Source: Methylomonas sp. ZR1 (GTDB lineage Bacteria > Pseudomonadota > Gammaproteobacteria > Methylococcales > Methylomonadaceae). From it: DNA of 64,000 nucleotides. This document shows, piece after piece, positions 19,151-27,055 of the stretch (within the stretch, counting starts at the first letter, position 1; the number at the start of each line of letters is the position of its first letter). The translations under genes and the position numbers were made by a program. The notes beneath the pieces were generated by a model. That model worked only from the letters and a program-made list of their open reading frames with translations. It searched no databases and had not been told where the DNA came from. The stretch covers positions 372,001-436,000 of the forward strand of contig NZ_RCST01000001.1 in NCBI RefSeq assembly GCF_013141865.1, in the 5' to 3' direction.

Positions 19151-20407
19151 TTATATTTGCCATTGAAAGCCGACCATGACCTGGCTGGCGTTCTCGCCGC
19201 TGGCGGTGGATTTGTAGTTCAAGCCTTTGGTCAACAAATCGCCGTATTGGTAGCTGGCGAAAATCTTGGCGTTGTGGCCGTCGATGATGTAGTTGACGCC
19301 GCCTTCGTAAACTTCACGATTCGGGCTGTTATCCGGCGAGACGTTGACGTAACGCAAATACGGTTGAAATTGGCCGATGCCGATTTTTTGCGGGAATAGA
19401 TACATGCCGCTGACATCATAGGCGTTGCCTTCGAACATCGAGAATTGAGCCGGCGCGCCGACACTGCCTTCCGCGTCGCGGATAGTTTGGCTATACGGGC
19501 CGGTGATGCCGTAGTTTTTGTACTCGCCGTTGAGGGTAACCACGCCGCCGCCCGGCAACACTTTTTCCATCAACACGTCGGCGGTGGTGCCGCGGAAGCT
19601 GCCGGGCGAACCCAGCGCACCGGCGCCGTCTTCCTGGTATTGGTTGGCTACGCCGACAGTCAGAATGTCGCCGCCCTTGCCGTAGTAGGTGCCGGAGGTG
19701 TAGTAGCCGGGGTTTTTCTCCACGTCCCAGAAGTTGTAGGCAAAGCGTTGCGCGTACAGGATGTTGTCGTCGACGTTAGCTCCGCCGCGCAGGCCACGGA
19801 AAAAGCCGGCCGCGTATTGGAAACGACCGTCGAATACCGCGCCCCAGAAGGTGGCACCGTCGTCGCGGCCAAAAGATCCGGCGGATGTGCCGTCGGATTT
19901 GATGACCAAGTTATAGTCGGACGGCTCGAACGGCGTGCCGGCGGAGAAGATGTTATACACCGCGCTGTAGAATGGACCGTTCATCTCGCGGCGTTCGGCA
20001 GGAACCAACATCCGGCCCACCCATAAATTGGCGTAGGGCGTGACTTCGAATTTGCCGATGGCATCCAGAACCCGCACTTCGCCGCCGTTGCCGCAGGTTT
20101 GGCAATCGGTGTTGAATTCGACTTTCAGATATTTGTGAATCTGGCCATTGATGTATAAACGGATGTTGTCCAGATTGAAATCGTTGCTCCATTTGTCGGC
20201 GTTCGCGCCGACCGAGCCTTCCTGGGCGCGAAAGCTGGTTCTTAAACCGGCACCGACGCTGACCCATTTGGTGTCGTCGATTTTAAACGTCGCGCCTGCC
20301 TGCGCTTCGGGCGCCTGTCCCAGGGCGATGGCGCCCAGGGCTGCCCCGCTTAGCAAGCCGATGGCCCGGCCGCTTAGTTTTTGTGGGTTAAAACCAGTCA
20401 TTTGCAT
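19151..20407 (-). CDS. Outer-membrane porin, probably for urea or amide uptake
   Basis: The 418-residue product has a signal peptide (IGLLSGAALGAIALG...AQAG), then alternating amphipathic strands and a final residue pattern MVGFQWQI typical of a beta-barrel terminus. The motifs KWVSVGAGLRTSF, DNIRLYINGQIHKYLKVEFN and LWVGRMLVPAERREM are seen in porins encoded next to urt/fmd transporters. An internal CQTCG pair is unusual for a porin. The position upstream of urtA on the same strand suggests it passes urea through the outer membrane. The substrate is inferred from context. Confidence 0.8.
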   Translation of the reverse strand: MQMTGFNPQKLSGRAIGLLSGAALGAIALGQAPEAQAGATFKIDDTKWVSVGAGLRTSFRAQEGSVGANADKWSNDFNLDNIRLYINGQIHKYLKVEFNTDCQTCGNGGEVRVLDAIGKFEVTPYANLWVGRMLVPAERREMNGPFYSAVYNIFSAGTPFEPSDYNLVIKSDGTSAGSFGRDDGATFWGAVFDGRFQYAAGFFRGLRGGANVDDNILYAQRFAYNFWDVEKNPGYYTSGTYYGKGGDILTVGVANQYQEDGAGALGSPGSFRGTTADVLMEKVLPGGGVVTLNGEYKNYGITGPYSQTIRDAEGSVGAPAQFSMFEGNAYDVSGMYLFPQKIGIGQFQPYLRYVNVSPDNSPNREVYEGGVNYIIDGHNAKIFASYQYGDLLTKGLNYKSTASGENASQVMVGFQWQI

Positions 20408-20505
20408 TCCCCTCTATCTGGATTAAACAAGCCATTGCCGCTGGCCATGGCGATTGAAAACGTCGGGGAGATTGTTGAATTTTGCAGACAGCGCCACAAT
20501 CGGGT

Positions 20506-20525
20506 AAATGACTCATCAGTCATTT
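20506..20525. promoter_or_regulatory. 20-bp dyad in the divergent porin/20588 intergenic region
   Basis: AAATGACT and AGTCATTT are perfect 8-bp inverted half-sites separated by CATC. They lie 98 bp upstream of the porin start and 62 bp upstream of the divergent gene. The symmetry and position suggest an operator for a dimeric regulator of the urea locus; which regulator cannot be told. Confidence 0.5.
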
Positions 20526-20587
20526 GACGTATGGCTGGCAAATAAGGGTTTCCGTAGAGTGCAGCTTAACTTGGGAGATTGACGATT

Positions 20588-21328
20588 ATGAAAATAACAT
20601 CCGCTAGAGGTCTGTTTTTGCTGCTGGGTCTATTGGGTTTCGCGCCATGCCAGCCGACGCTGGCAGCGCCGACGGCCGACGCTGTTAAACCGCTGCAGGC
20701 TATTGAATTTGGATTGGCGCCAGACAATTTGCAGCAGTTCGCTACGCCGATTGACGTTGCGGCAATCGGCGAACGTGTCCGCGCCAATTTAACCGAGTGG
20801 GAATTTCCACTCGCCGGCAAAGGCCCTTACAGCCATAGTTTGCAGGCCAAGCTCGGCAAGATCGCCCGCCGGGAAACGCCGGTGGGTTTTTCGTTTTCGT
20901 CTGGCAATTCCGACCCGCGCGCGACCGATTTTCAAAAGGCCGACGTGTTGCCGATTACCTGCACATTGCGCGATGTCGGCAATCAAGCGGTGTTGGTGGA
21001 ACGCGAATCGACATTTAGCGCGCATGCTTTGGATAAGGATGTTCTGCCGGCGCGCATCGTCGACAAATTGGTGGATCAGATCGGTACGGCTTGTCTGGAT
21101 GTGTTGGAGCATGCCCCCTTGCCCAAGCAGGCCGGTCGGGTGAAAACGGAGTTATTCAAACCTAAGTGGATGCCGGATGTAAGGGTGGAGGTTAGGGAGG
21201 TTAAGGGTGCCGTTGATGCAAACGGCGTTGCGCAGCCGGGGGCAGTTGGTGATGAACCGAAGAAGGAGATTATTATTCATAATCAGGGGACGCCGGTGAT
21301 ATTTCAGTTTGGACATGAGAGGAAGTGA
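20588..21328 (+). CDS. Exported hypothetical protein divergent from the urea porin
   Basis: From ATG 20588 (GGGAGA upstream) the product is 246 residues with a signal peptide (LFLLLGLLGFAPC...TLAAP). The mature part contains ATPIDVAAIGERVRANLTEW, a pair of cysteines (PITCTL, GTACLDV), and a C-terminal half rich in charged residues. No family is recognised. Because it is divergent from the porin-urt operon and shares its control region, it may respond to the same signal. Confidence 0.65.
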   Translation: MKITSARGLFLLLGLLGFAPCQPTLAAPTADAVKPLQAIEFGLAPDNLQQFATPIDVAAIGERVRANLTEWEFPLAGKGPYSHSLQAKLGKIARRETPVGFSFSSGNSDPRATDFQKADVLPITCTLRDVGNQAVLVERESTFSAHALDKDVLPARIVDKLVDQIGTACLDVLEHAPLPKQAGRVKTELFKPKWMPDVRVEVREVKGAVDANGVAQPGAVGDEPKKEIIIHNQGTPVIFQFGHERK

Positions 21329-21436
21329 TTTTTTGTGGCGATGATTCCGTTCGTGGTCGACTGCATGGATGCAGGAGGTAGAGCAACGCAGGAGCAGTTG
21401 CCTAGAGCTTGTCGAACCATGAGCGGAATCATTGAT

Positions 21437-21688
21437 GTGTCGCTACCGCGACGGGTTTTGTTGAAGTCGGGTCTCGGCCCGACAGCCGAGATACTTTCTT
21501 TTGCTTGGCCAAAAGAAAGTATCCAAAGAAAAGGCCACCCGGAATTCCGCCTTAATCCTGCGCTTCTCGCTTTTGGCGAGGGTTTTCGGAAGAGCCATCC
21601 CTGGCCCTCCGAAAACGAGCGGCATCCCTGCCGCTCCCCTGCAGGCTGATCTCGCCAAAAGCTGCGATGCTCGGGGCGGAATAACGGG
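21437..21688 (+). repeat. Structured ~260-bp repeat, copy 7 (reference copy, subfamily A)
   Basis: Helices in order are as follows. Hairpin GTCGC/GCGAC (21439-43/48-52). Helix A GTCGGG/CCCGAC (21466-71/78-83), overlapped by helix B TCTCGG/CCGAGA (21472-77/86-91). A 14-bp hairpin (21490-503/510-523). Closing helix ATTCCGCC/GGCGGAAT. Enclosing helix GCTTTTGGCGAG/CTCGCCAAAAGC (21569-80/21651-62). Inside it are the hairpins 21582-21616, 21617-21636 and a small CCT/AGG stem. Helices A and B cannot easily form together. It is inverted relative to copy 8. Confidence 0.9.
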
Positions 21689-21831
21689 CCCCCCCGTCGC
21701 GAGATGAAAGGCTATCTCCAAAAAGGGTTCGCATATATTTCGAGCGATAGGCTTCACTCTATTCAGTGCATTCTTCGCCCTTGATGTTAAAGTAGTTTCT
21801 TGTCTAACAAGTTTAGTTAACCAATGGCAAT

Positions 21832-22725
21832 ATGAAACTTAACATCCCAGAATTTCAGGTTGGCAAAGATAAGGCTGAAAAGTATATTTTAAATTTATGC
21901 AAAGACTTAGGCTGTTCGATAAGTGACAGAAAAGACTTGACGAAAATTAAAGAAATTGATTTTGGCGGTAGACATTATAAAATTAACTTACCTAAAGAGG
22001 TCGATATTGTTAGGAAAAGCGGAAAGGCAGATGTTTTACAAAGGCTGTTCGATTCGAAAGATCCTTTTTTAAATATGTTTCCAGGAATGAGTGTTGCTAC
22101 TACAGCCCCAGGATTAAAGATTAATATAACATCAAGTTATGGTAGTCATTCTGTAAGCGTAAATGCACCTGGTTTTATAGAAGCACCTGAAATTTCATTT
22201 TCAGACGATATATCCTTTTATCGAAAAGAAGCTGTTGTAATGTTTAATCAAGATGACATTCCTGGTTTTGCGAGAGCTTATAGAGCTTACCTTCTAAGCT
22301 GTATTTCATTGCTGGACTGTGTTATTCACCGATATGCTTTTCACATCAAAGCTTTGATTCCTTCAACACATGATTACGCTAATACTAAAGTGTTGGATTC
22401 CATTTGCTCATTCGACGAAAAGCTTGAGGCTTGGATGACGACATTTGCAGCTCATAAAATAGACGAATATAAAAAATCGAAGTATTGGTCAAAATTTATT
22501 GAATTAAAGACAAAGAGAAATGAGATTGTTCATTCTGTAAACCCTCATATTGGATACGATATTAAAGATTCTGTAAAGTATTTAAACTATGTGCAAGATG
22601 GAGTGGGCGGTTTTCTAGCTGAATTGAGGAAGTATGCTGGTCAAAGCGAAAATATCGGTTTTATTAGGCAGGTAAAAACACAGGCCGAAATTACGATTAT
22701 AACAAATCCGCGTACATCCGTTTAG
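21832..22725 (+). CDS. HEPN-like protein (RNEIVH motif), AT-rich cargo gene
   Basis: The 297-residue product has no signal peptide. Its N-terminal ~140 residues are mixed. The C-terminal half is helical, with AYRAYLLSCISLLDCVIHRY and then KFIELKTKRNEIVHSVNPH. The string R229-N-E-I-V-H234 fits the R-x4-H catalytic motif of HEPN-domain RNases, and a preceding helix carrying LLDCVIH is consistent with that fold. HEPN proteins often act as toxins or in phage defence. The gene is strikingly AT-rich and lies inside the copy 7/copy 8 module beside a RAYT transposase gene. RNase function is inferred from the motif and context only. Confidence 0.6.
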   Translation: MKLNIPEFQVGKDKAEKYILNLCKDLGCSISDRKDLTKIKEIDFGGRHYKINLPKEVDIVRKSGKADVLQRLFDSKDPFLNMFPGMSVATTAPGLKINITSSYGSHSVSVNAPGFIEAPEISFSDDISFYRKEAVVMFNQDDIPGFARAYRAYLLSCISLLDCVIHRYAFHIKALIPSTHDYANTKVLDSICSFDEKLEAWMTTFAAHKIDEYKKSKYWSKFIELKTKRNEIVHSVNPHIGYDIKDSVKYLNYVQDGVGGFLAELRKYAGQSENIGFIRQVKTQAEITIITNPRTSV

Positions 22726-22734
22726 CTTAGCACG

Positions 22735-22768
22735 GTAGGGTGGGCACGCGCTTTTCGTGCCCACGCGG
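22735..22768. repeat. REP left of the RAYT gene
   Basis: GTAGGGTGGGCACG, loop CGCTTTT, then CGTGCCCACGCGG. A GTAG tetranucleotide next to an imperfect GC-rich hairpin is the diagnostic REP structure. Confidence 0.85.
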
Positions 22769-22819
22769 GAAAACCACAAACCCCGAATTAACCGCCCAAA
22801 ATTTAACAACCAAAAAATA

Positions 22820-23359
22820 ATGTCCTGTTACCGCCGCCCTCAAAATCCCGGTGCAACGTATTTTTTCACGGTGGTGACTTATCGGCGGCAAGCGATTTTA
22901 TGTGATGAACCGGTGCGGGAGGCTTTGCGACAAGCGATTGCAACCACCCGCGCCAAATGGCCGTTTATCATCGACGCCTGGGTGTTGTTACCGGACCATT
23001 TGCATTGCATTTGGACATTGCCGGCGGACGACGGAGATTTTGCGACCCGTTGGAGCGTGATCAAACGGCAGGTGAGCGTGGTTTGTGGTGACGCATATCG
23101 GCGGGCCGAATGGATCAATGCGTCGAAACAAAAGCATCGGGAATCGACCATATGGCAACGCCGGTTTTGGGAACATCAAATTCGCGATGAAACCGATTTT
23201 GCCAGGCATATGGATTACATTCATTTCAACCCCGTGAAACATGGGTATTGCAAGTGGGTAAGCGAATGGCCTTATTCGACGTTTCATCGCTACGTCAAGG
23301 CGAGTGTTAATTCCATGGATTGGGGTGATGATGTTGATGACGTGGTAGCAGGGGAGTGA
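22820..23359 (+). CDS. REP-associated tyrosine transposase (RAYT, Y1 family)
   Basis: The 179-residue product is an HUH-type single-stranded DNA nuclease related to IS200/IS605 transposases. Seen are the N-terminal RRPQNPGATYFFTVVTYRR, the metal-binding HLH at 60-62 within LLPDHLHCIW, WQRRFWEHQIRDETDFARH, and the catalytic Tyr at 133 in MDYIHFNPVKHGY. The ATG at 22820 is chosen because it gives the canonical family N-terminus; no clear ribosome binding site is seen. All catalytic residues are present, so the protein may be active. It sits inside the module bounded by structured repeat copies 7 and 8. Confidence 0.93.
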   Translation: MSCYRRPQNPGATYFFTVVTYRRQAILCDEPVREALRQAIATTRAKWPFIIDAWVLLPDHLHCIWTLPADDGDFATRWSVIKRQVSVVCGDAYRRAEWINASKQKHRESTIWQRRFWEHQIRDETDFARHMDYIHFNPVKHGYCKWVSEWPYSTFHRYVKASVNSMDWGDDVDDVVAGE

Positions 23360-23369
23360 ACCGCGCCAC

Positions 23370-23401
23370 TGCGTGGGCACAAAAAGCCGTGCCCACTCTA
23401 C
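23370..23401. repeat. REP right of the RAYT gene (inverted)
   Basis: GCGTGGGCAC, loop AAAAAGCC, then GTGCCCACTCTAC. On the minus strand it begins GTAGAGTGGGCACGG, matching the left REP. It starts 11 bp after the transposase stop codon. Confidence 0.85.
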
Positions 23402-23412
23402 GAAATCGGGAT

Positions 23413-23671
23413 GGTTTTCGTCCCGTATGCCGCGCCGAGCACCGGAGCTTTTGGTGGGAATAGCCCGAAGGGGTGCGGCACGGATGCCGCACGTCGGCGA
23501 AGGGGTAGGAAGCCCCTTTCGCCAACCCCCGCCAAAAGCTTCGGAGCGCAGGGAATAAGCGGCATCCGGGTGGCTTTTCTTTTGGTGACTTTTCTTTGGC
23601 CAAACAAAGAAAAGTCACTCGGCTGTCGGGCCGAGACCCGACTTCAAAAATACCCGTCGCGGCAGCGACAC
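23413..23671 (-). repeat. Structured ~260-bp repeat, copy 8 (subfamily B)
   Basis: On the minus strand it runs from GTGTCGCTGCCGCGACG at 23671 to GCGCGGCATACGGGACG near 23413. The long hairpin is GTGACTTTTCTTTG/CAAAGAAAAGTCAC and one arm is GTGCGGCA/TGCCGCAC. Its outer end lies only 6 bp before the start codon of the permease-kinase gene, so this repeat forms essentially the whole leader of that gene. Confidence 0.9.
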
Positions 23672-23677
23672 CAAAAC

Positions 23678-26600
23678 ATGAAGCCAATTCACCAAAACAT
23701 TACCAAAATCCGCCGCGACTACAACGCTTTAGTCGCCAACGAAACCCTGGAAGACTACGCGCTCAGGTACGCGCCGCGCAGCTTCCGGAAATGGAGCGAA
23801 TTCCAGGTGGCCAACACCGCCTTCGGCTCGACCTCGTTTCTGGTGCTGGAAGCCATCGGTGGGTTTTTGTCTATCAACTACGGCTTTACCAACGCCTGCT
23901 GGGCGATTTTGATCGTCGGCATCGTGATTTTTATCACCAGTCTGCCGATCAGTTATTACGCCGCCCGCTACCATATCGACATCGATTTACTGACCCGAGC
24001 CGCCGGTTTCGGTTATATCGGCTCCACCGTTACCTCACTGATTTATGCCTCGTTTACCTTCACGCTGTTTGCGTTGGAGGCCTCGATCATGTCGCTGGCG
24101 ATTGAATTATATTTTCAGATTCCGCTCGCGCTTGCGCATGTGGTCAGCGCAGTGATCGTGGTGCCCTTGGTGACGTTTGGGATTACCACCATCAGCCGAA
24201 TGCAATTATGGACGCAGCCGGTGTGGTTGGCGCTATTGATTGTGCCTTATATTGCCGTGGCCCATGCCGAGCCGGAAGCGCTGATGACTTTGCAGGCGTA
24301 TTTCTGGATCGCCGGCAGTGGGGAAGGCTTCGATTGGTTGTTGTTCGGCACCGCGACTACCGTGGCATTTTCGATGGTGGCGCAAATCGGCGAGCAGGTG
24401 GATTTTCTACGTTTCATGCCGGATAAAACCAAGGCTAACCGGTTTAAGTGGTGGGCAGCGATGCTGGCGGCTGGGCCGGGCTGGGTCGTGTTTGGGGTGA
24501 TTAGGCAAATAGCGGGTGCTTTGTTGGCGCATTTGGCGATACGCCACGGTATTAATCCGCAGCATGCCCACGAACCGACGCAAATGTATCTGGTGGCTTA
24601 TAACGAGCTGTTCGAGAATCCGCAATGGGCCTTGGCGACCACGACCTTGTTCGTGGTGTTGAGTCAGATCAAGATCAACGTTACCAATGCTTATGCCGGC
24701 TCGCTGGCCTGGTCGAACTTTTTTTCACGCTTGACGCATAGCCATCCGGGCCGGGTGGTGTGGTTGCTGTTTAACGTCCTCATTGCCTTGTTGCTGATGG
24801 AGTTCGGCGTATTCGGCGCGCTGGAAAAGGTGTTGGGTTTGTTCTCGAATATGTCGATAGCCTGGATCAGCGCGGTGGCGGCGGAGTTGATGATTAATAA
24901 ACCTTTGGGGCTCAGCCCAAAGGAAATCGAATTCAAGCGTGCGTATTTGTCCGATCTTAATCCGGTGGGAATGGCTGCTACTTTTGTGGCGTCGGTGGTG
25001 TCGATTCTGGCTTATGTCGGCCTGTTCGGCGAATGGCCCAAGGCTTTTTCGGCGTTTATCGCGCTGAGTCTGGCCTTTGTTTTGGTGCCGGCGCTTGCCT
25101 ATTGTTGCGGCGGTAAACATTACCTGGCCCGCGACCGAAAAAAACACAATCGTAAAGCCCACGATAATTGCTCGATTTGCGAGAACGAATTCGAGCACGA
25201 CGACATGGCGTATTGTCCCGCCTACGCCGGCAGTATTTGTTCGCTGTGCTGCACACTGGACGCCCGTTGCCTGGATGCCTGCAAGCCGGGATTTCGCTTC
25301 GACGATTATCTGGAAAGCCTGGCCAAGCGCCTGATGCCGGATTTTATTGGGATTACCGCGCGCTTGCGCCTGTTGCGCTTTGGTTTGTTGTTTGGGTTTC
25401 TGACCATCCTGACCGGGATTTTTATCAGCATTATTTATTATCAGGATTTAATCAGTGTTCAGCACAATCAGCCGGCTTTTGGTTTGTTGATCAACAATTT
25501 CCTGAAGATTTACGCCTCGTTGTTGGTGTTTATTGGGTTGTGTACCTGGTGGCTGATTTTGAATGCCGAGAGCCGGCGGGTGGCGCATGAAGAAACCGCC
25601 AAGCAGACCCAGTTGCTGTTGCAGGAAATCGAACAACACAAACAAACCGATCTGAAGTTGCAGCAGGCCCGGCGTATGGCGGATGCCGCCAATCAGGCCA
25701 AGAGTCGGTTTTTGAGCAATATGAGCCACGAGATTAGATCGCCGCTAAACAGCATCGTCGGCTATGCCCACATTTTGCACCAGGACCCCAATATCCCCGA
25801 AAACCGTAGGCAGGCGGTGGATACCTTGAAGCGCAGCGGCGAGCATTTGAGTGCGTTGATCGAAGATATTTTAGACATCGCCCGTATCGAGGCGCGCAAA
25901 TTCGATTTTAAGTACCAACCCATCGATTTCCCCGGGTTTATCGAGCATTTGGTACATGTTTTCAAAGCGCAAGCAGAAGACAAGGACTTGAGTTTTAATT
26001 GCCAATTGACCACAGTGCTGCCGCAGCGCATACGCGGCGACGAAAAGCGGGTAGGGCAGATTTTGATGAACCTGCTTGGGAATGCCATCAAATTTACCAG
26101 CCAGGGCGGTGTGGTGTTTCGGATCGGTTATAGCAGCGGTGTAGCCAGCTTTCAGGTGTCCGATACCGGCAGCGGTATTGATGAACAGCAATTGCAAAAC
26201 ATCTTTCAACCCTTCACCCGGCTGGATACCCCGACAGGCAATGCGGTGTCGGGTAGTGGCCTGGGATTGACGATCTGTAAAATTCTCACGGAGGTGATGG
26301 GTGGCGAGTTGACGGTGCAAAGCAAGGTTGGCGAGGGCTCGACGTTTAGTGTGCGGTTGTTGTTGCCGAGCTTGGGCGTAGAAAATGAAGCCGAACCTCT
26401 GGCACCTATCATCGGCTATCAAGGCGCGCGCCGGCGGATCATGGTGGTGGACGACCAGCGCGAACATCGCGAACTGCTATTGTCTTTGCTGGAGCCGCTG
26501 GGGTTTTATCTGGAGGAGGCCGATTCCGGCGAGGCTTGTTTGGACAAAGTGGCGGCACAGCAGCCGGACCTAATTCTGCTGGATATTTCGATGAGCGGTA

Positions 26601-27055
26601 TCGATGGTATCGAAACCGCGATGCGTTTACGCGAGCTTGGTTTGCAGATGCCGATTGTGGTGCTGAGCGCCAATGCCTATCCAGGTGATCGGCTGGCGGT
26701 ATTGAATGCCGGCTGTAACGATTTTCTGTCCAAGCCGATTCAGGTCCCGCAGCTGATGAGCAAGCTGAAGCTATATTTGTCGCTGCACTGGATTTATCGG
26801 GACGACCCAGGGCAAACGGTTCCCGAAAAAGCGGCCGAGCCTATGCTGATGCCGCCGCCGGAATTATTGCAAGCCTGTGTGGAATGCGTGCGGATCGGCG
26901 ATTTGTTGGGATTGAAGAAAGTGTTGGAACAGCTCCGGCAAGCCGAGCCGCGTTACAACGCTTTTTTTGCCAAGCTGACAGCCTTGGCAAATGAATTTAG
27001 GGTAGGCGAAATCCGAAAACTATTGCAGATGCACAAACAGGAGGTGTCCCGATGA
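23678..27055 (+). CDS. NCS1 permease-like hybrid sensor histidine kinase (probable urea/nitrogen sensor)
   Basis: The 1125-residue product fuses five parts. Residues ~1-480 form a purine/cytosine-permease-like (NCS1) domain with about twelve membrane segments. Residues 498-535 hold eight cysteines (CxxC-x11-C-x7-C-x2-CC-x5-C-x3-C), a possible metal or Fe-S site. Two more membrane segments and a coiled coil follow, then HisKA with the phospho-accepting His684 in SNMSHEIRSPLNS, an HATPase domain (GSGLGLTICK), a receiver with Asp969 (LILLDISMSG) and a short C-terminal helical region. Transporter-kinase fusions such as CbrA sense their ligand. The adjacent urea genes point to urea or a related nitrogen compound, which is inference. 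The ATG at 23678 is directly behind repeat copy 8 without a visible ribosome binding site. Confidence 0.9.
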   Translation: MKPIHQNITKIRRDYNALVANETLEDYALRYAPRSFRKWSEFQVANTAFGSTSFLVLEAIGGFLSINYGFTNACWAILIVGIVIFITSLPISYYAARYHIDIDLLTRAAGFGYIGSTVTSLIYASFTFTLFALEASIMSLAIELYFQIPLALAHVVSAVIVVPLVTFGITTISRMQLWTQPVWLALLIVPYIAVAHAEPEALMTLQAYFWIAGSGEGFDWLLFGTATTVAFSMVAQIGEQVDFLRFMPDKTKANRFKWWAAMLAAGPGWVVFGVIRQIAGALLAHLAIRHGINPQHAHEPTQMYLVAYNELFENPQWALATTTLFVVLSQIKINVTNAYAGSLAWSNFFSRLTHSHPGRVVWLLFNVLIALLLMEFGVFGALEKVLGLFSNMSIAWISAVAAELMINKPLGLSPKEIEFKRAYLSDLNPVGMAATFVASVVSILAYVGLFGEWPKAFSAFIALSLAFVLVPALAYCCGGKHYLARDRKKHNRKAHDNCSICENEFEHDDMAYCPAYAGSICSLCCTLDARCLDACKPGFRFDDYLESLAKRLMPDFIGITARLRLLRFGLLFGFLTILTGIFISIIYYQDLISVQHNQPAFGLLINNFLKIYASLLVFIGLCTWWLILNAESRRVAHEETAKQTQLLLQEIEQHKQTDLKLQQARRMADAANQAKSRFLSNMSHEIRSPLNSIVGYAHILHQDPNIPENRRQAVDTLKRSGEHLSALIEDILDIARIEARKFDFKYQPIDFPGFIEHLVHVFKAQAEDKDLSFNCQLTTVLPQRIRGDEKRVGQILMNLLGNAIKFTSQGGVVFRIGYSSGVASFQVSDTGSGIDEQQLQNIFQPFTRLDTPTGNAVSGSGLGLTICKILTEVMGGELTVQSKVGEGSTFSVRLLLPSLGVENEAEPLAPIIGYQGARRRIMVVDDQREHRELLLSLLEPLGFYLEEADSGEACLDKVAAQQPDLILLDISMSGIDGIETAMRLRELGLQMPIVVLSANAYPGDRLAVLNAGCNDFLSKPIQVPQLMSKLKLYLSLHWIYRDDPGQTVPEKAAEPMLMPPPELLQACVECVRIGDLLGLKKVLEQLRQAEPRYNAFFAKLTALANEFRVGEIRKLLQMHKQEVSR

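Larger units (their letters stand above)
22735..23401 (+). mobile_element. RAYT unit: REP - transposase gene - inverted REP
   Basis: A REP-type palindrome at 22735-22768 and one at 23370-23401 in opposite orientation bracket the RAYT gene. Both contain GTAG(G/A)GTGGGCACG and its hairpin complement CGTGCCCAC. This is the layout expected of a RAYT with its own REPs, which it is thought to spread in trans. Similar palindromes occur at 14879, 19080 and, more diverged, elsewhere in the first 24 kb. Confidence 0.8.

Noticed and set aside
23411..23677. 89-codon N-terminal extension of the permease-kinase
   Set aside because: It is encoded entirely by structured repeat copy 8 and translates to the same shadow peptide as other copies. 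The family N-terminus starts at 23678.
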